A stretch of 64,000 nt of DNA from Pseudorasbora parva. Taxonomy: Eukaryota; Chordata; Actinopteri; Cypriniformes; Gobionidae. The stretch lies in contig NC_090185.1 in the NCBI RefSeq assembly GCF_024679245.1, positions 26,662,926-26,726,925 on the forward strand, read 5' to 3'. The translations under genes were made by a program, and so were the position numbers. Of this stretch, positions 11,561 through 23,716 are shown one piece after another. The notes beneath the pieces are model-generated. The model had not been told where the DNA came from. It did not search any database and saw nothing but the letters and a program-made list of their open reading frames with translations. Within the stretch, counting starts at the first letter, position 1. Each line of letters begins with the position of its first letter.

Positions 11561-13286
11561 ACAGGTGGTCACATGAGGGTGTGTCGAGTCAGTGCTAATT
11601 GAACTCAAACAGGTTGGATATGCGTGTAAAAACTTATTCTGTTGAATAAAAAAAAGTACACAAACAGACTAGGCCCTACTTGAAAATAAGTCTTCCAGAG
11701 GAAACAAATCTTGAGATTACTTAAAGCGATAGTTGTCATCAATTAGGCTAGGCTACCGTCGTGTCTTTTATACAGAGGCCATAAAGGGACGGGGTGATGG
11801 AATGACATTTTATTTTTACAGATTTTTTATTTTATTTTTATGACGTGTCCCTTAAGGGACCCTGTTTGTTCCGAAACCCTCAGACTTTCGTTCACCTTAA
11901 AAAAAAACAAATCTCTTTATGGATGTTTTTCAGTGTCAATAGACTTTCATTGGAAGGATTGAATTCTCTCAGATTCCTTTAAAAATATCTTCATTTGTTT
12001 CTGAAGGTGGACAAAAAAGTATTTTTTAATAACACGAGTAGCTACTTTAAGAATTTTCCTTTTCCAAAAAAAGTGTAAACTCTGTGTCACTACTGTGATG
12101 CAATGCAATAACTGAGAAAAATCCATCATATTTAGCTCCACATTTGAAAAGTGTTATGTGTGTCTGAAATAAGAAGAGAGAAAGCCACTACATTCCCATA
12201 GTGTCGTTGGGCCTCGGGCTGTCTTTCCAAGGAATGACATCTGACAGGTTTGAGAGCAGTCCTAGGGCGCACGCAGTTTTGACATGAACTTGTAACTGAT
12301 GTTTGGCTATATTACTTATTAAAATATCTTTCAAAAATTACTTGGTAAGAAACATTATTATGAAAAATGCCTTAGAGGTTGGTTTAATGATACAGTTCAT
12401 ATACAATCAAATATTTAAAAATCTGTGAAAAGTCAGAAAACCCAATACATAAAAGTAATTTGATATAAAATATTAAGTATGTTTACATTTTATTTATTAT
12501 ATAAATGATTTTTTATATATTTATGCAACTAATACTTTACTCAAACTTAAATACAATAAGGTTCCATAGTTAGTGTGTTTTATTATTAATCTTTTTTAAT
12601 GTTAGTGGATAAAAAATAAAAAAGTTAATTGTTAGCTCATGTCCAATAACCCTAAAAAGGGCAAGATCATAAAGACACATCAGAAAATGTATTTATTAAT
12701 TTCCATCTTATTAGGACACAAGTAAAGAAATGTCATGATTTTTTATAAACATGATCATTTAGTATTTTAACGTCGCACCTTTGGGGGTTTAAATTAATTG
12801 AAGACAAAATTGTTTGGCAATGCATGTTACATTTTAGCCACATTTTTAAAACAATTATTCTATAATTTTAAAGTAAACATTCTTCGTCAAATTAAGCTTA
12901 CCAATAAGTATAATGCCTATTTATGAATATATTATATCATATTTAATTTGCAAATTTCTATAGCCTATAAATTATTAACATGGCACAGACTTAGCTGAAA
13001 AACCTGTTTAACAATCTACTTCATGCCTTCTGTCCTCTGATTGAGTTCACACATTTTTATCAAGTTAAGTCTTTTTTTTTTTTTGCTGTGAACTCTTTAA
13101 TGGTTTGTATAAAGTAAATGAAAGATAAACATTTATTTGTTTGAAGCAACTTGGGTTTAGTTTATTATTCATACATCATTTATGTTTATTTTTTTATTTA
13201 GACATTTTTTCGTGATAATGTAAAATTCAAAATGCTTTTGTGGAAATTTTATTTGACCATCTCTCAATTATCATTGATTTACAACG

Positions 13287-13957
13287 GTGCCATGTGTTCT
13301 TCAGGTAAGTGACACACACGTACCCGGCCATCAACGTGAAGTAAAAGAAAAAGTGATTCATCAGACCAGGACATCTTCCATTGCTCTGTGGTCCAGTTCT
13401 GATGCTCACGTGCCCACTGTTAGTGCTTTCTGTGGTGGACAGGGGTCAGCATGGGCACCCTGACTGGTCTGAGGTTATGCAGCCCCATACACAACAAACT
13501 GCGATGCCCTGTGTATTCTGACACCTTTCTATCAGAACCAGCATTAACTTCTTGAGCAATTTGAGCTACAGTAGCTCGTCTCTTTATTCGGACCACACGG
13601 GCCAGCCTTCACTCCCCACGTACATCAATGAGCCTCGGCCGCCCATGACCCTGTCGCCGGTTCTCCACTGTTCCTCTTGGAGCACTTTTGATAGATACTG
13701 ACCACTGCAGACCGGGAACACCCCACAAGAGCTGCAGTTTTGGGGATGCTCTGACCCAGTCGTCTAGCCATCACAGTTTGGCCCTTGTCAAACTCACTCA
13801 AATCCTTACACTTACCCATTTTTCCTGCTTCTAACACATCAACTTTGAAAACAAAATGTTCACTTGCTGCCTAATATATCCCACCCACTAACAGGTGCTG
13901 TGATGACGAGATAATCAGTGTTCACTTCACCTGATAAAGTGATGCCTGATCAGTGTA
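13287..13957 (-). pseudogene. Truncated Tc1/mariner element A with broken transposase
   Basis: On the minus strand, 13837-13625 encodes an intact N-terminal helix-turn-helix (start [20 protein letters not shown]) of a Tc1-type transposase. The reading continues, broken by shifts, into the WSDESLF-like region at about 13400-13330 and is then lost. The terminal repeat at the right end (TGATGCCTGATCAGTGTA) is that of a Tc1 family. The left end and the catalytic C-terminal half are missing, so it is a dead fragment. The next element inserted exactly at its right border. Confidence 0.8.
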
Positions 13958-15581
13958 TACAGTATTGTTCAAAATAATAGCAGTACAATGTGACTAACCA
14001 GAATAATCAAGGTTTTTCGTATATTTTTTGTATTGCTACGTGGCAAACAAGTTACCAGTAGGTTCAGTAGATTCTCAGAAAACAAATGAGACCCAGCATT
14101 CATGATATGCACGCTCTTAAGGCTGTGCAATTTGGCAATTAGTTGAATTAGTTGAAAGGGGTGTGTTCAAAAAAATAGCAGTGTGGCATTCAATCACTGA
14201 GGTCATCAATTTTGTAAAGAAACAGGTGTGAATCAGGTGGCCCCTATTTAAGGATGAAGCCAACACTTGTTGAACATGCATTTGAAAGCTGAGGAAAATG
14301 GGTCGTTCAAGACATTGTTCAGAAGAACAGCGTACTTTGATTAAAAAGTTGATTAGAGAGGGGAAAACCTATAAAGAGGTGCAAAAAATGATAGGCTGTT
14401 CAGCTAAAATTATCTCCAATGCCTTAAAATGGAGAGCAAAACCAGAGAGACGTGGAAGAAAACGGAAGACAACCATCAAAATGGATAGAAGAATAACCAG
14501 AATGGCAAAGGCTCAGCCAATGATCACCTCCAGGATGATCAAGGACAGTCTGGAGTTACCTGTAAGTACTGTGACAGTTAGAAGACGTCTGTGTGAAGCT
14601 AATCTATTTTCAAGAATCCCCGCAAAGTCCCTCTGTTAAAAAAAAGGCATGTGCAGAAGAGGTTACAATTTGCCAAAGAACACATCAACTGGCCTAAAGA
14701 GAAATGGAGGAACATTTTGTGGACTGATGAGAGTAAAATTGTTCTTTTTGGGTCCAAGGGCCACAGGCAGTTTGTGAGACGACCCCCAAACTCTGAATTC
14801 AAGTGAAGACAGTGAAGCATAGAGGTGCAAGCATCATGATATGGGCATGTTTCTCCTACTATGGTGTTGGGCCTATTTATCGCATACCAGGGATCATGGA
14901 TCAGTTTGCATATGTTAAAATACTTGAAGAGGTCATGTTGCCCTATGCTGAAGAGGACATGCCCTTGAAACGGTTGTTTCAACAAGACAATGACCCAAAA
15001 CACACTAGTAAACGGGCAAAGTCTTGGTTCCAAACCAACAAAATTAATGTTATGGAGTGGCCAGCCCAATCTCCAGACCTTAATCCAACTGAGAACTTGT
15101 GGGGTGATATCAAAAATGCTGTTTCTGAAGCAAAACCAAGAAATGTGAATGAATTGTGGAATGTTGTTAAAGAATCATGGCGTGGAATAACAGCTGAGAG
15201 GTGCCACAAGTTGGTTGACTCCATGCCACACAGATGTCAAGCAGTTTAAAAAAACTGTGGTCATACAACTAAATATTAGTTTAGTGATTCACAGGATTGC
15301 TAAATCCCAGAAAGAAAAAAAAATGTTTGTACAAAATAGTTTTGAGTTTGTACAGTCAAAGGTAGACACTGCTATTTTTTTGAACACACCCCTTTCAACT
15401 AATTGTCCAATTGCACAGCCTTAAGAGCGTGCATATCATGAATGCTGGGTCTTGTTTGTTTTCTGACAATCTACTGAACCTACTGGTAACTTGTTTGCCA
15501 CGTAGCAATAAAAAATATACTAAAAACCTTGATTATTCTGGTTAGTCACATTGTACTGCTATTATTTTGAACAAGACTGTA
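13958..15581 (+). mobile_element. Tc1/mariner element B, complete with terminal inverted repeats
   Basis: The element begins TACAGTATTGTTCAAAATAA and ends with the inverse of TACAGTCTTGTTCAAAATAA, flanked by TA on both sides (13956-57 and 15582-83). The terminal inverted repeats are about 200 bp long and close to identical, including a shared segment through 'GGCTGTGCAATT'. Length is 1624 bp, normal for Tc1. It contains a broken transposase frame at 14298-15249. Confidence 0.93.
14298..15249 (+). pseudogene. Tc1-type DD34E transposase, frame-broken
   Basis: The protein would cut and reinsert its element. Frame one (14298-14639) starts MGRSRHCSEEQRTLIKKL and encodes the two helix-turn-helix DNA-binding domains with the linker GRKRK. 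It then stops next to a run of A at 14638-14646. The catalytic part continues in another frame: [11 protein letters not shown] (first Asp, about 14722) and, after a further break near 14800, QQDNDPKHTS (second Asp) and SPDLNPTENLWG (Glu) to 15249. All three catalytic residues can be seen, but at least two breaks mean this copy cannot make transposase. The long identical terminal repeats suggest it could still be moved in trans. Confidence 0.92.
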
Positions 15582-16421
15582 TATGCCATAAAAAACTGAT
15601 GTATTAAATAAAATACTCAAAAAATACATAATGCATATATATAAATATAAGTTTGAGTATCATTTCATAAACACATGCACACATAGATAATTCAATATAG
15701 CTAGCAAAATGATTAAATAAATCAATGATTAAAAAAAACTTTCATCCCTCCATGTAATAAATCCAAATTGCACTGAAGCCATACAGTTATGCTTAATTTA
15801 TTTATTTATGTTGTTTTTTTCTCTCTCTTTTTGAATGCAATTTTTGGAAGACCATAGATATAGTTTATACATAATACAGTTACAACTTTTGATTTTAATA
15901 ATGTATTAGTAATTGTTGAAATGAACATTTATAAGATTTCTAAGGAAAGGGAGATAATTAACATGAAAGGTGAATGTAATTGTAATCCTTATTTGGAGAC
16001 ACTGGGAAACTGGGTGAGATAACAGGCACAGGGAAAACAGAACCTAAACGCAATGAAAACTGAATCAAAAGCATACATGACACGTTACACACACACACAC
16101 ATTACACACACTATGGGAGTAGTGAACAGCACATTTTTCTTAGGGTGTGCCTTTAGCCCAGCTGTACCCTGTGTTTGTTACTGGAATACATTTTTTGCGC
16201 AAGAGCCAAAGTATACAGTTTTCTGCTTGGTGTTATTGGGCCATTTTCTTTCTTTCCGTTTCGATATTTGCTTCAGTGTCACACAAACAAAAAAGTTAAC
16301 AACATAAACATTAAATAATTTTTGCAGAATATTAATTTGAATAGGTATTTGTTTCAAAGCACTTTACAGTAATAAAAGGACATTTAAAAAAGGTGTTTAC
16401 ATTTGAATTATTGAGAAATAA
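15582..16421. other. Intergenic AT-rich DNA, no gene seen
   Basis: 840 bp of AT-rich sequence containing a short ACAC microsatellite near 16087-16110. No gene or element ends recognised. Confidence 0.5.
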
Positions 16422-17909
16422 TACACTGTAAAAAAAATAAAAAAATAAAATAAAAACTGTAAAAAAAAAACGGTTATGCCAGAAAAAATCAAGTAAAAAA
16501 ACAGAAAAATACTGTCAGGAAAAAAACAGCTAAACTGTAAAAAAAACAGTAATTTCTTATCCTATAATTACAGTTTATTACTGTTATTCTACACAAAAAT
16601 CTCCTTATACTACAATGAAATCTTTTACTTTTAACATACTTTAATTGTTAAAATAGAGTCATACACCTCTAAAACAAAATTATCTTTAAAGACTGATAAA
16701 AAAAAAAGTTTAAGTACAGATAATTACATGTATGTGTGTGTATGGGTATGTATATATATAAATTAATAAATAATTATTATTATTTCTGCCAATTTTTCCC
16801 AGCAAAACTTTGTTGCAGTAGATCAGACCTTCTGAACTTGAAATACATTATTGGGGGGAGTGTTTTACCACACACAGGCATCAAGAATCAGCATGTGAAT
16901 CTCAACAATGGTGACATGCTTCATGCCGCAATGCATGCTGGGAGCCAACGTAGTATTAAAATGAGTGCTCCCAGCATGCATTGTGGCATGAAGCATGTCA
17001 CCACTGTTGAGATTCATATGCTGATTCTAGATGTCTGTCTGTGTCTAAAAAAAAGTTCCCACAATGTATTTAAAAATCAAAATTCAGAATGACTGATCTG
17101 CTGCTGCAAAAAAAACTTTGGTGGTAAATATAATACACCATTATTTTAACAAAATCATTTTAATCATGAATAAAGTAGTCAACTACTCCCCTAGTTCTTT
17201 AGATCACTTGATCATTGGTTTGCAACAAATTGCAAATAATGTGTTTTGTTTAACACTGTTACAAACTCATACAATTTGCTAAGACTCAAACTGCCCAACT
17301 AAAGGAAACACTCATCACCAAAATGGTAAACATTTTCAATAAAAAAGTCTACATCTGAACCTGTTCATACATATACACACAGCAGCATTTGCAACTGGAC
17401 GGAAAACCATAAAATATACATGAATAATAGACCTGGTTAGGAAATTTAGGGGAGAATTAGTCTAAAAAATTAGCTCTTTTTTTTTTTTTTGCAAGACAAA
17501 GTTAAAAGATAAGTTGAAAACCTACAGATACTATTATTTAGCCTAAAAACTCGCTTTAACAAGCACATTATCTTGTTAAAGTGTTAAACAAGACAATACA
17601 CATTAAAAATGTTGAATGACTGCTGATTTCTACATTCATTTCTTTTCCTATTTTTACAGAAAAAAATCTGTAAAAATACAAAATTACATTTAACTTATGT
17701 AAAAATACAGAAATTTTCTCTTAAAAAAACGGAAATTTCATGTAATACCAAAATACAAGCAATTCCTGTAAATTGAATAGCCAAAAATCAAATTACAGCA
17801 AATATCTGTAAAACAACAGGTATTTCACTGTATAATGAAAAAACAGGAAAATCCTGTAAAAAAATACAGACCATTACCTGTAAAATTACTTCTTCTTTTT
17901 TACAGTGTA
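16422..17909. mobile_element. Foldback (palindromic) MITE-like element, 1.49 kb
   Basis: The ends are TACACTGTAAAAAA and its exact inverse TTTTTTACAGTGTA. Both end regions are packed with CTGTAAAA/TTTTACAG words. The centre is a long inverted repeat whose arms extend over roughly 16800-16945 and 16967-17125. No coding frame is present, so it is non-autonomous. The family (hAT, Kolobok or other) cannot be fixed because the target duplication is not clear beyond TA. Confidence 0.75.
16886..17026. repeat. 60-bp near-perfect hairpin with 21-bp loop
   Basis: Arm 16886-16945 pairs with arm 16967-17026 with only three mismatches in 60 bp. The loop is 16946-16966. Weaker pairing continues outward (AAATACATT and AGTAGATCAG words are shared inversely). 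Transcribed RNA would form a long duplex. Confidence 0.95.
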
Positions 17910-20480
17910 TGATAAAACTTTCCGCACGCTATTTTAAATGACCTACACATAACAAAAAAGAAAGAAAATGTGAATAAAAAAAACAACAACTGTTAAAAGT
18001 TGTTGGAAATAATGACAAACACTCATTTGCACAAAAAGGGTGTTCATGTGCAATTTCTTTTTACCAAGGAAACTCGTATTTACGATAAATCCGAGAGCAC
18101 ATAAAGGCCGCAATAATCATGAGACATCTTTAGAAATAAAATACAATAGTCCCCTTTTTTCCAACAACAGTATTAGTCGCTGTTATTATTAGTGGATGAC
18201 TTGCCTTCCCGACATATTTGTGTCAACCCACCCACTTTTTTTCCCAGTTACAAAAACAACTAGAAAAAAAGGAGGAAACATCACGATTATGAGTGGAAAC
18301 ACTAAATATATCTTTTGCACTTTGTGAATGAGCAGGTGTGTCTTTGAAACAACACGTTGTGAGATTTATCATGATCATGATGCATTTATCATCAGATGGA
18401 ATGTGCTGATGTTACAGTTTTCACATCATTTCACATGAAACGGAACTCATCTCCTGCCTTAATATACATCCAAATAAAAATGCAACAGTTTATTTAAAAA
18501 AATCTGATGCTTTTTGTAAATCGAAACATTTGCAAAAACGCCTAAAACTATTGAGTATAGGGATGGAAAAACGAAGCCTCGTATCTTTTAAGCTTTTCTC
18601 TGACTGATTGTTCTGGGAAAAGATTTGAAGCCTTGAGATTTCGACAGTGAAAACAGTGCTATCTTGAGGCAGGTACAGCGAACGCTCCACACACTCCTGA
18701 ACCGTTGCTCATCTGTAGAACACCATTCGCTCAAACACCGCTCCGACTAGAAACTTCTCTGTACTATGCTTGTTATAGCCATTAAAAAACTTATTTAGTT
18801 TCATATTTATGTTTAAATATTATTATTTATTTTTTTATCTATGCTGATTATGAAAATTGAAAAGCCTGTGAAAGATGTCAGAAGACATGGAGTGGGTCAG
18901 ACATGATTTTGACCACTTCATTAAGTTTTGTTTTGTAAAATGCCTTTCTTTTGTTTTATATAAACTGTATCTTAATTGTAATCACTGTTTCATCAACCAA
19001 TTGCCTTTAATAAATAATAAGCAAACACATCAGACAATAATCATGGAGGCGGAGGCGCGATCACTTGCACTGGAGCGCGTCTCATAAATGAACCGAAACT
19101 CAGCGTATACTCGCCTCACAGACATGAGAAATATGTCTATAGAGAGCTTAAATTGTTTCCTTTTAAATGAACCAATTCAAAACGAAAAGTAATAGGATAC
19201 TCTCTGATGAAACGTGTATTTCTCTCTTAGCGCATCCACTACTGCGGAGATGGCAAGTCAGCATCATCAACTTCATCTTTGCAGCCGACGCTGACACAGA
19301 AAACACTACTATATTAATAAACAATTCAAATGTCTCCTTGCTATGTTTGACATTTATAATAATTACTTTTGCTGGTTCTTTGTGGCAAGCTTTATGCGTG
19401 TGCTTGAGGGCGGAATAGGCTACACTCTTTATGGTTTCGAAATCTATCGCATAATATATTTAAGTAAATAAATGAATACAAATTTGTGCTTAGTTGACTA
19501 ACGGCTTAAATTAACAACAACTAGTTGACTAGAAAACACTTTAGACTGTGACAGCCCTACTTATTTCACATATTTTCGCATATCACAAAGGGCATTCTGT
19601 GTTGAGCGAGCGGCGCTGAGCAGTATGCTATTACGCTAGTTACGCTACTCTGCCTTTGTTTTACTGGCCATTAAAGTTTGATGTGTCACTGAAGCACACA
19701 CAACACCTGATTAAAAGTGTAGGTAAAACAAATAGTTGAGTGGTTGTTTTCACCAATAGCATTTAAGGGTCAAGGTTAGAAATTGTGTAACATTAGATTA
19801 ACTAATTATATAGACACAGTCTTTGTTTAGCTAGCTAGCAGCCTATAGCATAAATAGGCTAGTCAGCAATCCAATGAATAGGCTACCAACCTGCTACATA
19901 TAAGAAACATTGTAAATCATCCAAAATAAATGCCATAATCCATAGATTTTATACAGGTGTTACTATAAAGATTTTGTAAATGCTGATCTGCAACCAAATA
20001 TTGATAATACAAAGAAAATAAAAGACAATACAAAGGCAGAGTAGGCTACAGGAACTTTAAAATAGCGGGCAAAAGTCAAGTTTGAGCTCAAGATTTTTTA
20101 TGTAGATCATTTTCATTTGGCCTACTAAAGTGTCGTATTGCCAGATTTCCAATCAATTTGGCTGGACAGCTAAAAATCTTTTTCTTACCAGTCATTTTTC
20201 TCACGCTCTAACAAGTTAAGGTCTTTAGCCTTTGTAGGGCTGAACAGTTTTAGAGGAGTTCAAGCTAGATGTTGCCGGAATAAACCTGCTGCTACTTCCA
20301 AGAAAATCTGACCCAATGTCCTGTCCATGAATGACATGACGACTGATTCACACCTACTCTTGCAGAAATAAATAGCAGCTCAGAATGCTCAGTTTGCATC
20401 ATTGAGCTTCAGGACACTGGACAGACTGGACACAGTTTTCACCGTCTTCAAAGAAATTAACTTGTCTTTTGAGTTTAGCA
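17910..20480. other. Intergenic region upstream of the claudin gene
   Basis: No gene is recognised until the claudin start. A likely relic of a hAT-type element ends near 19558 (minus-strand end GTAGGGCTGTCACAGTCTAA). The 140 bp before 20481 would be the claudin promoter and 5' UTR; a TATA-like AAATAAATAG lies at about 20367-20376. The rest is AT-rich sequence with only short open frames. Confidence 0.5.
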
Positions 20481-21113
20481 ATGACGCTTCAGCTCATTGG
20501 TTTTATCATGTCCCTTGGTGGACTATGTGGCCTAATTATAGGCACATTTACAAACGAATGGAAAACCATGGGATACCAAAATGACAAATCCATGAATAGG
20601 GAAAACTACGAAGGACTGTGGATGGAGTGCGAAGTAACCCGTTCGTCTTCCATCGATTGCACAAGTTTCAATTCTCTTCTTCATCAAAATTGTGAGTATC
20701 TGTCCAATGATTTATGAATCTGCTGTTGACTTCTCAAAGGGATGTGCTCTGATTTGTTGTTGTGTGTTGTTGTAGTTGAAATTCGGCTGGCTCGAGTAAT
20801 AATGATCACCAGCATCGTCGTTTCAAGCCTTGGTCTGCTGATAGCCGTTTTCGGCCTCAGGTGTACGAGATGTCTAGACGAAAACAAGCGGTCGAAGGAC
20901 AGAGCTGCCTTTGCAGGGGGAATCCTCTCTGTGTGCGGTGGTAAGTTCAGCCCAGATTTTAAAAGTCATAAAGAAACTAGCCAGAAACTGGAGTGAAATC
21001 TGGTTTCTTAGTACTGTCAAATCGATTAATCGCAATGAATCGCATCTAATATAAAAGTTTGTGTGTGTATATAAAGTTAGACATAATGGTATATATACAG
21101 AGCATTATAAATA

Positions 21114-21201
<88 letters not shown>

Positions 21202-22331
21202 GTCAGGCTCTTTTATTATCCAATCATTTACACAATTTTATGCTATGCGATTAGTCGCGATTAATCGATTTGAAAGCACAATTTTTCTATGAAATGGCAA
21301 ATAATTTCCAATATTTTCTTATAAAAATTCTTTAAACTGAAATTTACTTTTTTAAACTAATATAACTTTTTTGGAAACCGTTTACATTTTTTTTTTTTCA
21401 GGACTCTTTTATGAATACAAAGGTCAAAAGAACAGCATTTATTTAAAAAAAGAAATCTTTTATACTATTGTAAAAGTCTTGACTGTCACTTTTGGTCATT
21501 TAAATGCATCTTTGTTGAATAAATTATTCAATGTAATAAATTACAGTTTGTTTAAATTATTAGAAAAAAATACTTTTAATTCAGCAAGGATGCAGTAAAT
21601 AGATCAAACGTGACTGTAAAGAAATGTATAGTGTTACAAACATTTAAATATGCTCTATTAATCAAAAAATCCTGAAAAAAGTGTCATGATTTCCACAGAA
21701 ATATTAAAACGCACAACTGTTCATGTTCCTTGAGCACATTTCTGAAGGAGACTGGAGTAATGAGGCTGAAAATTCAGCAATAATAATAAATTATATTTTA
21801 AGATATTAAAATAGAAAACAATTATTTTAAATTGTGATCAAGTCAAAATATTACTGTTTTTACTCTACCTATTTTACAGTAAACAGTCTAAATGTATATA
21901 TCTGTGAGATAACATAAAGGTTTTACAAATTTCTTATGACGGTTAGACTTAAGCTTTATGAATATGTGCATTCTTCTTTCTTATAACCTCTCCAGGTCTG
22001 TTGGCTTTGGGCTTAACCAGCTGGTTTATGCATGGAATTATTGATGATTTCTACCAGGAGGAATCACCTAAGGAAAAGTAGGAGTCTGTTTCATATTGTT
22101 TCAACTGAGCTTCATGTTGTCATGTCATGTGATCCTAAATGATTGATTATGAATTCTATCCGTGCTTGTAGGTTTGTGATCGGCAGGTCTCTGATTGGTG
22201 CATTCTTAGCATCTTTGCTTTGTTTATCCGGAGGCATGCTCCTATGCGCCTGCAGCGTAACGCACCTACGATTCAACGGAAATCTCAGCAAGCATCCTGT
22301 CTCCAAAAATCCTGGAAAAGAATATGTTTAG
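20481..22331 (+). CDS. cldn1: Claudin (claudin-1-like), four exons, complete, 205 aa
   Basis: Claudins are four-pass membrane proteins that form tight-junction strands and set paracellular permeability. Exons: 20481-20691, 20776-20940, 21996-22077, 22172-22331; all GT-AG, with phases 1, 1 and 2. The ATG at 20481 is chosen because MTLQLIGFIMSL begins the first membrane helix. The family signature is clear: W27, then GLW at 45-47, C50 and C60 in the first extracellular loop. The paired cysteines after helix 2 (LRCTRC) and after helix 4 (LLCACS) match the palmitoylation sites of claudins. The protein ends GKEYV, a PDZ ligand for ZO proteins, like the KDYV of claudin-1 and KEYV of claudin-7. Four exons and the position ahead of p3h2 on the same strand favour claudin-1; the sequence is quite diverged, so another claudin of that subgroup is possible. 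Claudin identity is near certain, the symbol perhaps 60%. Confidence 0.93.
21013..21275. mobile_element. MITE with ATCGATTAATCGCGATT-type ends surrounding a microsatellite
   Basis: Left end: CTGTCAAATCGATTAATCGC; right end inverted: GCTTTCAAATCGATTAATCG. The interior is mostly the (AT)n microsatellite. No target duplication could be confirmed. Confidence 0.6.
21117..21198. repeat. (AT)n microsatellite, about 41 units
   Basis: An uninterrupted run of AT dinucleotides of about 82 bp in claudin intron 2. It is likely to be length-polymorphic. Confidence 0.97.
21400..21870. repeat. Second copy of the dispersed repeat seen at 9500-9900
   Basis: Shares 'GACTGGAGTAATGAGGCTGA' and the following AAATTCAGCAATAATAATAAA-type region, then a diverged TTTTAAATTGTGATCAAG tail. 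The boundaries are approximate. Confidence 0.5.
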
Positions 22332-22815
22332 TGATCCTCGGAACCATCTGAATTCCTGAACTTAATCTGAACGGCAGATGCTAGCAACTATTGTGTACAG
22401 TGTGTGCACTCATTGCGTTAATAGACAAGTATATTATACACTGCATGTAGTTTTCAGTGTATGTCATGATACAAATGTTTTTTTACGAAATACTTTCATA
22501 ACTTGATGTATTTTAAGATGTTTGGGATGGTCTCTACATTGAACTTTTAACTCTGATTCACGCTGTGATTGCTTAACTAACAGTTCAGTGTTGACCACAG
22601 AGGAAGTGATGTCATATTCCAGTAACAACAGTAACTTTTACTATTTTTAGTTTGTTTTTTATTAACGGAGAAGATTCTATGCTTTTATGTACTTTAGATT
22701 AAATGCCAATGCAAAATTTAGACAGCTTCATTGTATGCTACTTTGTCAGTTATTTATAATTGATTTTCAATACTTAATCTATAATAAATTCAGAATTACT
22801 CAATAAAAGTTTGCT
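22332..22815 (+). other. cldn1: Claudin 3' UTR with poly(A) signals
   Basis: No open frame follows the TAG at 22329-22331. AATAAA hexamers lie at 22783-22788 and 22802-22807. The transcript end near 22820 is inferred. Confidence 0.6.
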
Positions 22816-23490
22816 GTCACCACACACACTTGGTTTTTATCCCTCCTTATAACTTCTGAATGATGTGCTTTTAGCACTTTTACATTAGCTACAAAACATC
22901 AAAATATTTTTAATGCCAGGTCATTTCACATTTGTGCTAGATACGAACAGTAAAAAATGGCAGGTTCATCTCATATAGTCAGGCAAAAATAGTCATAAAG
23001 TGTTATTACAAATATTGTTTGACCTTACAGGCCTATTTACACAAGTTATATTTATATGTATTACATGAAACTGATTTAATTAGGGTATTAAGGAGTCAAA
23101 TACTTACTTGATTCCATTTTCAGAGAGCTGTATATTTCATGGTTGTCTATAGCTACATACTATATAGGGATGTGGTTTAGGTCCAATTTGAGTCCACTAA
23201 CTTCCCTCCTTCTTGTTCACTTGGATGTGCGTCATTGCTTAAATTGCACAAGTGTGCACTAAAGGCAGAACAATTGTTTAAAGGAACACCCTAAGCCTAA
23301 GCCCTTGATCATTTGGAATCTGCAATGGAGCTGATTTATTATTTACATATAATAAATATGTAAGGGTTGTTTTTTTTCCTTACAATTTTGTTTTACGCTC
23401 TATTCTATAGTATGAACTCTCAGGCTGTTGGAATAGATTATAAGAAATTACACAAATGAAAATGATAGCGATACAATAAACTATAACAGC

Positions 23491-23716
23491 TTAAAGGTTG
23501 ACTCCAGACTTCAAATTTCCTGATAATTTACTCACCCACATGTCATCCAAGATGGTAATTTCTTTCAGTCAAAAAGAAATGAAGGTTTTTGAGGAAAAAC
23601 ATTCCAGGATTTTTCTCCATATAATGGACTTCAACTGGGACCAATGGGTTTCAATGCAGTTTCAATGCAGCTTCAAAGGGCCTCTACACGATCCCAGCTG
23701 AGGAAAAAGGAAAAAT
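23491..23716. mobile_element. Truncated TTAA-ended MITE
   Basis: Starts TTAAAGGTTGACTCCAG and shares the internal phrase AACATTCCAGGATTTTTCTC with the fuller copy at 25235-25705. The right end is missing. Confidence 0.6.

Larger units (their letters stand above)
5941..13286. other. Intergenic region between ccdc50 and the Tc1 cluster
   Basis: No protein-coding gene is recognised in this 7.3 kb. It contains the minisatellite at 6196-6600, a piggyBac-like fossil around 8360-8940, a common dispersed repeat at 9500-9900, and a possible spliced minus-strand transcript between about 10020 and 11560. The stretch 11600-13286 is AT-rich sequence in which I see no further structure. Confidence 0.6.
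20941..21995 (+). other. Claudin intron 2 with repeats
   Basis: This 1055-bp intron contains a MITE around an (AT)n run (21013-21275) and a dispersed repeat copy (about 21400-21870). Thus most of the intron is repeat sequence. Confidence 0.7.

Noticed and set aside
5940..20400. uts2b, tmem207 or cldn16 orthologue expected from mammalian gene order
   Set aside because: No urotensin-like peptide core, transmembrane gene or second claudin could be found in any frame.
20469..20480. Earlier TTG start for the claudin (adds four residues)
   Set aside because: The ATG at 20481 gives the usual claudin N-terminus immediately before helix 1.
21059..21292. Open frame across the (AT)n run (poly Ile-Tyr)
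   Set aside because: It is translation of a microsatellite.
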